From contig JAPYTY010000163.1 of assembly GCA_029942065.1 (NCBI GenBank), positions 1 to 5,401 of the forward strand: 5,401 nucleotides of DNA, given 5' to 3'. Every line of letters starts with the position of its first letter. The first letter of the stretch is position 1. Positions 5,337-5,401 of this stretch are shown here, in pieces. The translations under genes were made by a program, and so were the position numbers. The notes beneath the pieces are model-generated. The model was not told the origin of the DNA. It did not search any database and saw only the letters and a program-made list of their open reading frames with translations. Source of the stretch: Acidobacteriota bacterium (lineage in GTDB: Bacteria; Acidobacteriota; UBA6911; RPQK01; JADFOI01).

Positions 5337-5364
5337 ACTGACAACTAACAACTGACTACTGACA
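5337..5364. repeat. Tandem heptamer repeat, ACTGACA unit, four copies
   Basis: Four contiguous 7-base units: ACTGACA, ACTAACA, ACTGACT and ACTGACA. The middle two each differ from the first by one base. It lies in the non-coding stretch after the dioxygenase gene, with no gene in the remaining bases to the window's end. Confidence 0.7.
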
Positions 5365-5401
5365 AGAAGAATTCAGAACGTTAGGTCCGGGAGTGTGGGA
5401 G

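Noticed and set aside
4647..5351. Minus-strand open frame of 234 codons
   Set aside because: It is antisense to the dioxygenase gene with an intact catalytic triad. It has no ribosome site, recognisable domain or promoter.

Overview
The window looks like a moderately GC-rich (estimated by eye at high 50s percent), densely coded bacterial chromosome segment. Its proteins (AlgH/YqgE, GntK-type gluconokinase, TauD/TfdA dioxygenase, an MFS transporter) point to a Gram-negative, proteobacteria-like organism, but nothing here fixes the lineage. There are no tRNA, rRNA, CRISPR, transposase or phage genes.

Left part (1-2110), minus strand: three closely spaced genes read right to left. They are a 369-aa class I SAM-dependent methyltransferase with a long N-terminal region, a 122-aa helical protein of unknown function, and the N-terminal 133 residues of an MFS transporter that runs off the window's left edge. 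Gaps are 29 and 42 bp, so one transcript is likely. A near-consensus sigma70 promoter (TTGACC, 17 bp, TACAAT) lies at 2078-2106, and its leader of about 120 nt can fold into hairpins. A reasonable but unproven reading is a small-molecule modification and transport cassette with a dedicated small partner protein.

Middle (2222-3562), plus strand: an AlgH/YqgE family protein with an unusual N-terminal signal or anchor segment and an unfamiliar C-terminal tail, then a 178-aa six-helix membrane protein of unknown function. A 191-bp gap with one possible stem-loop follows.

Right part (3754-5267), plus strand: a gluconokinase closed by a clear intrinsic terminator right after its stop codon, then a TauD/TfdA 2-oxoglutarate dioxygenase. 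The dioxygenase has its own extended -10 promoter and a perfect 12-bp palindrome between promoter and start codon. Neither gene has a visible Shine-Dalgarno sequence. The segment ends with a stem-loop and two short runs of 7-bp tandem repeats. These genes do not form one obvious pathway. The parts most worth following up are the minus-strand methyltransferase cassette and the probable operator of the dioxygenase.
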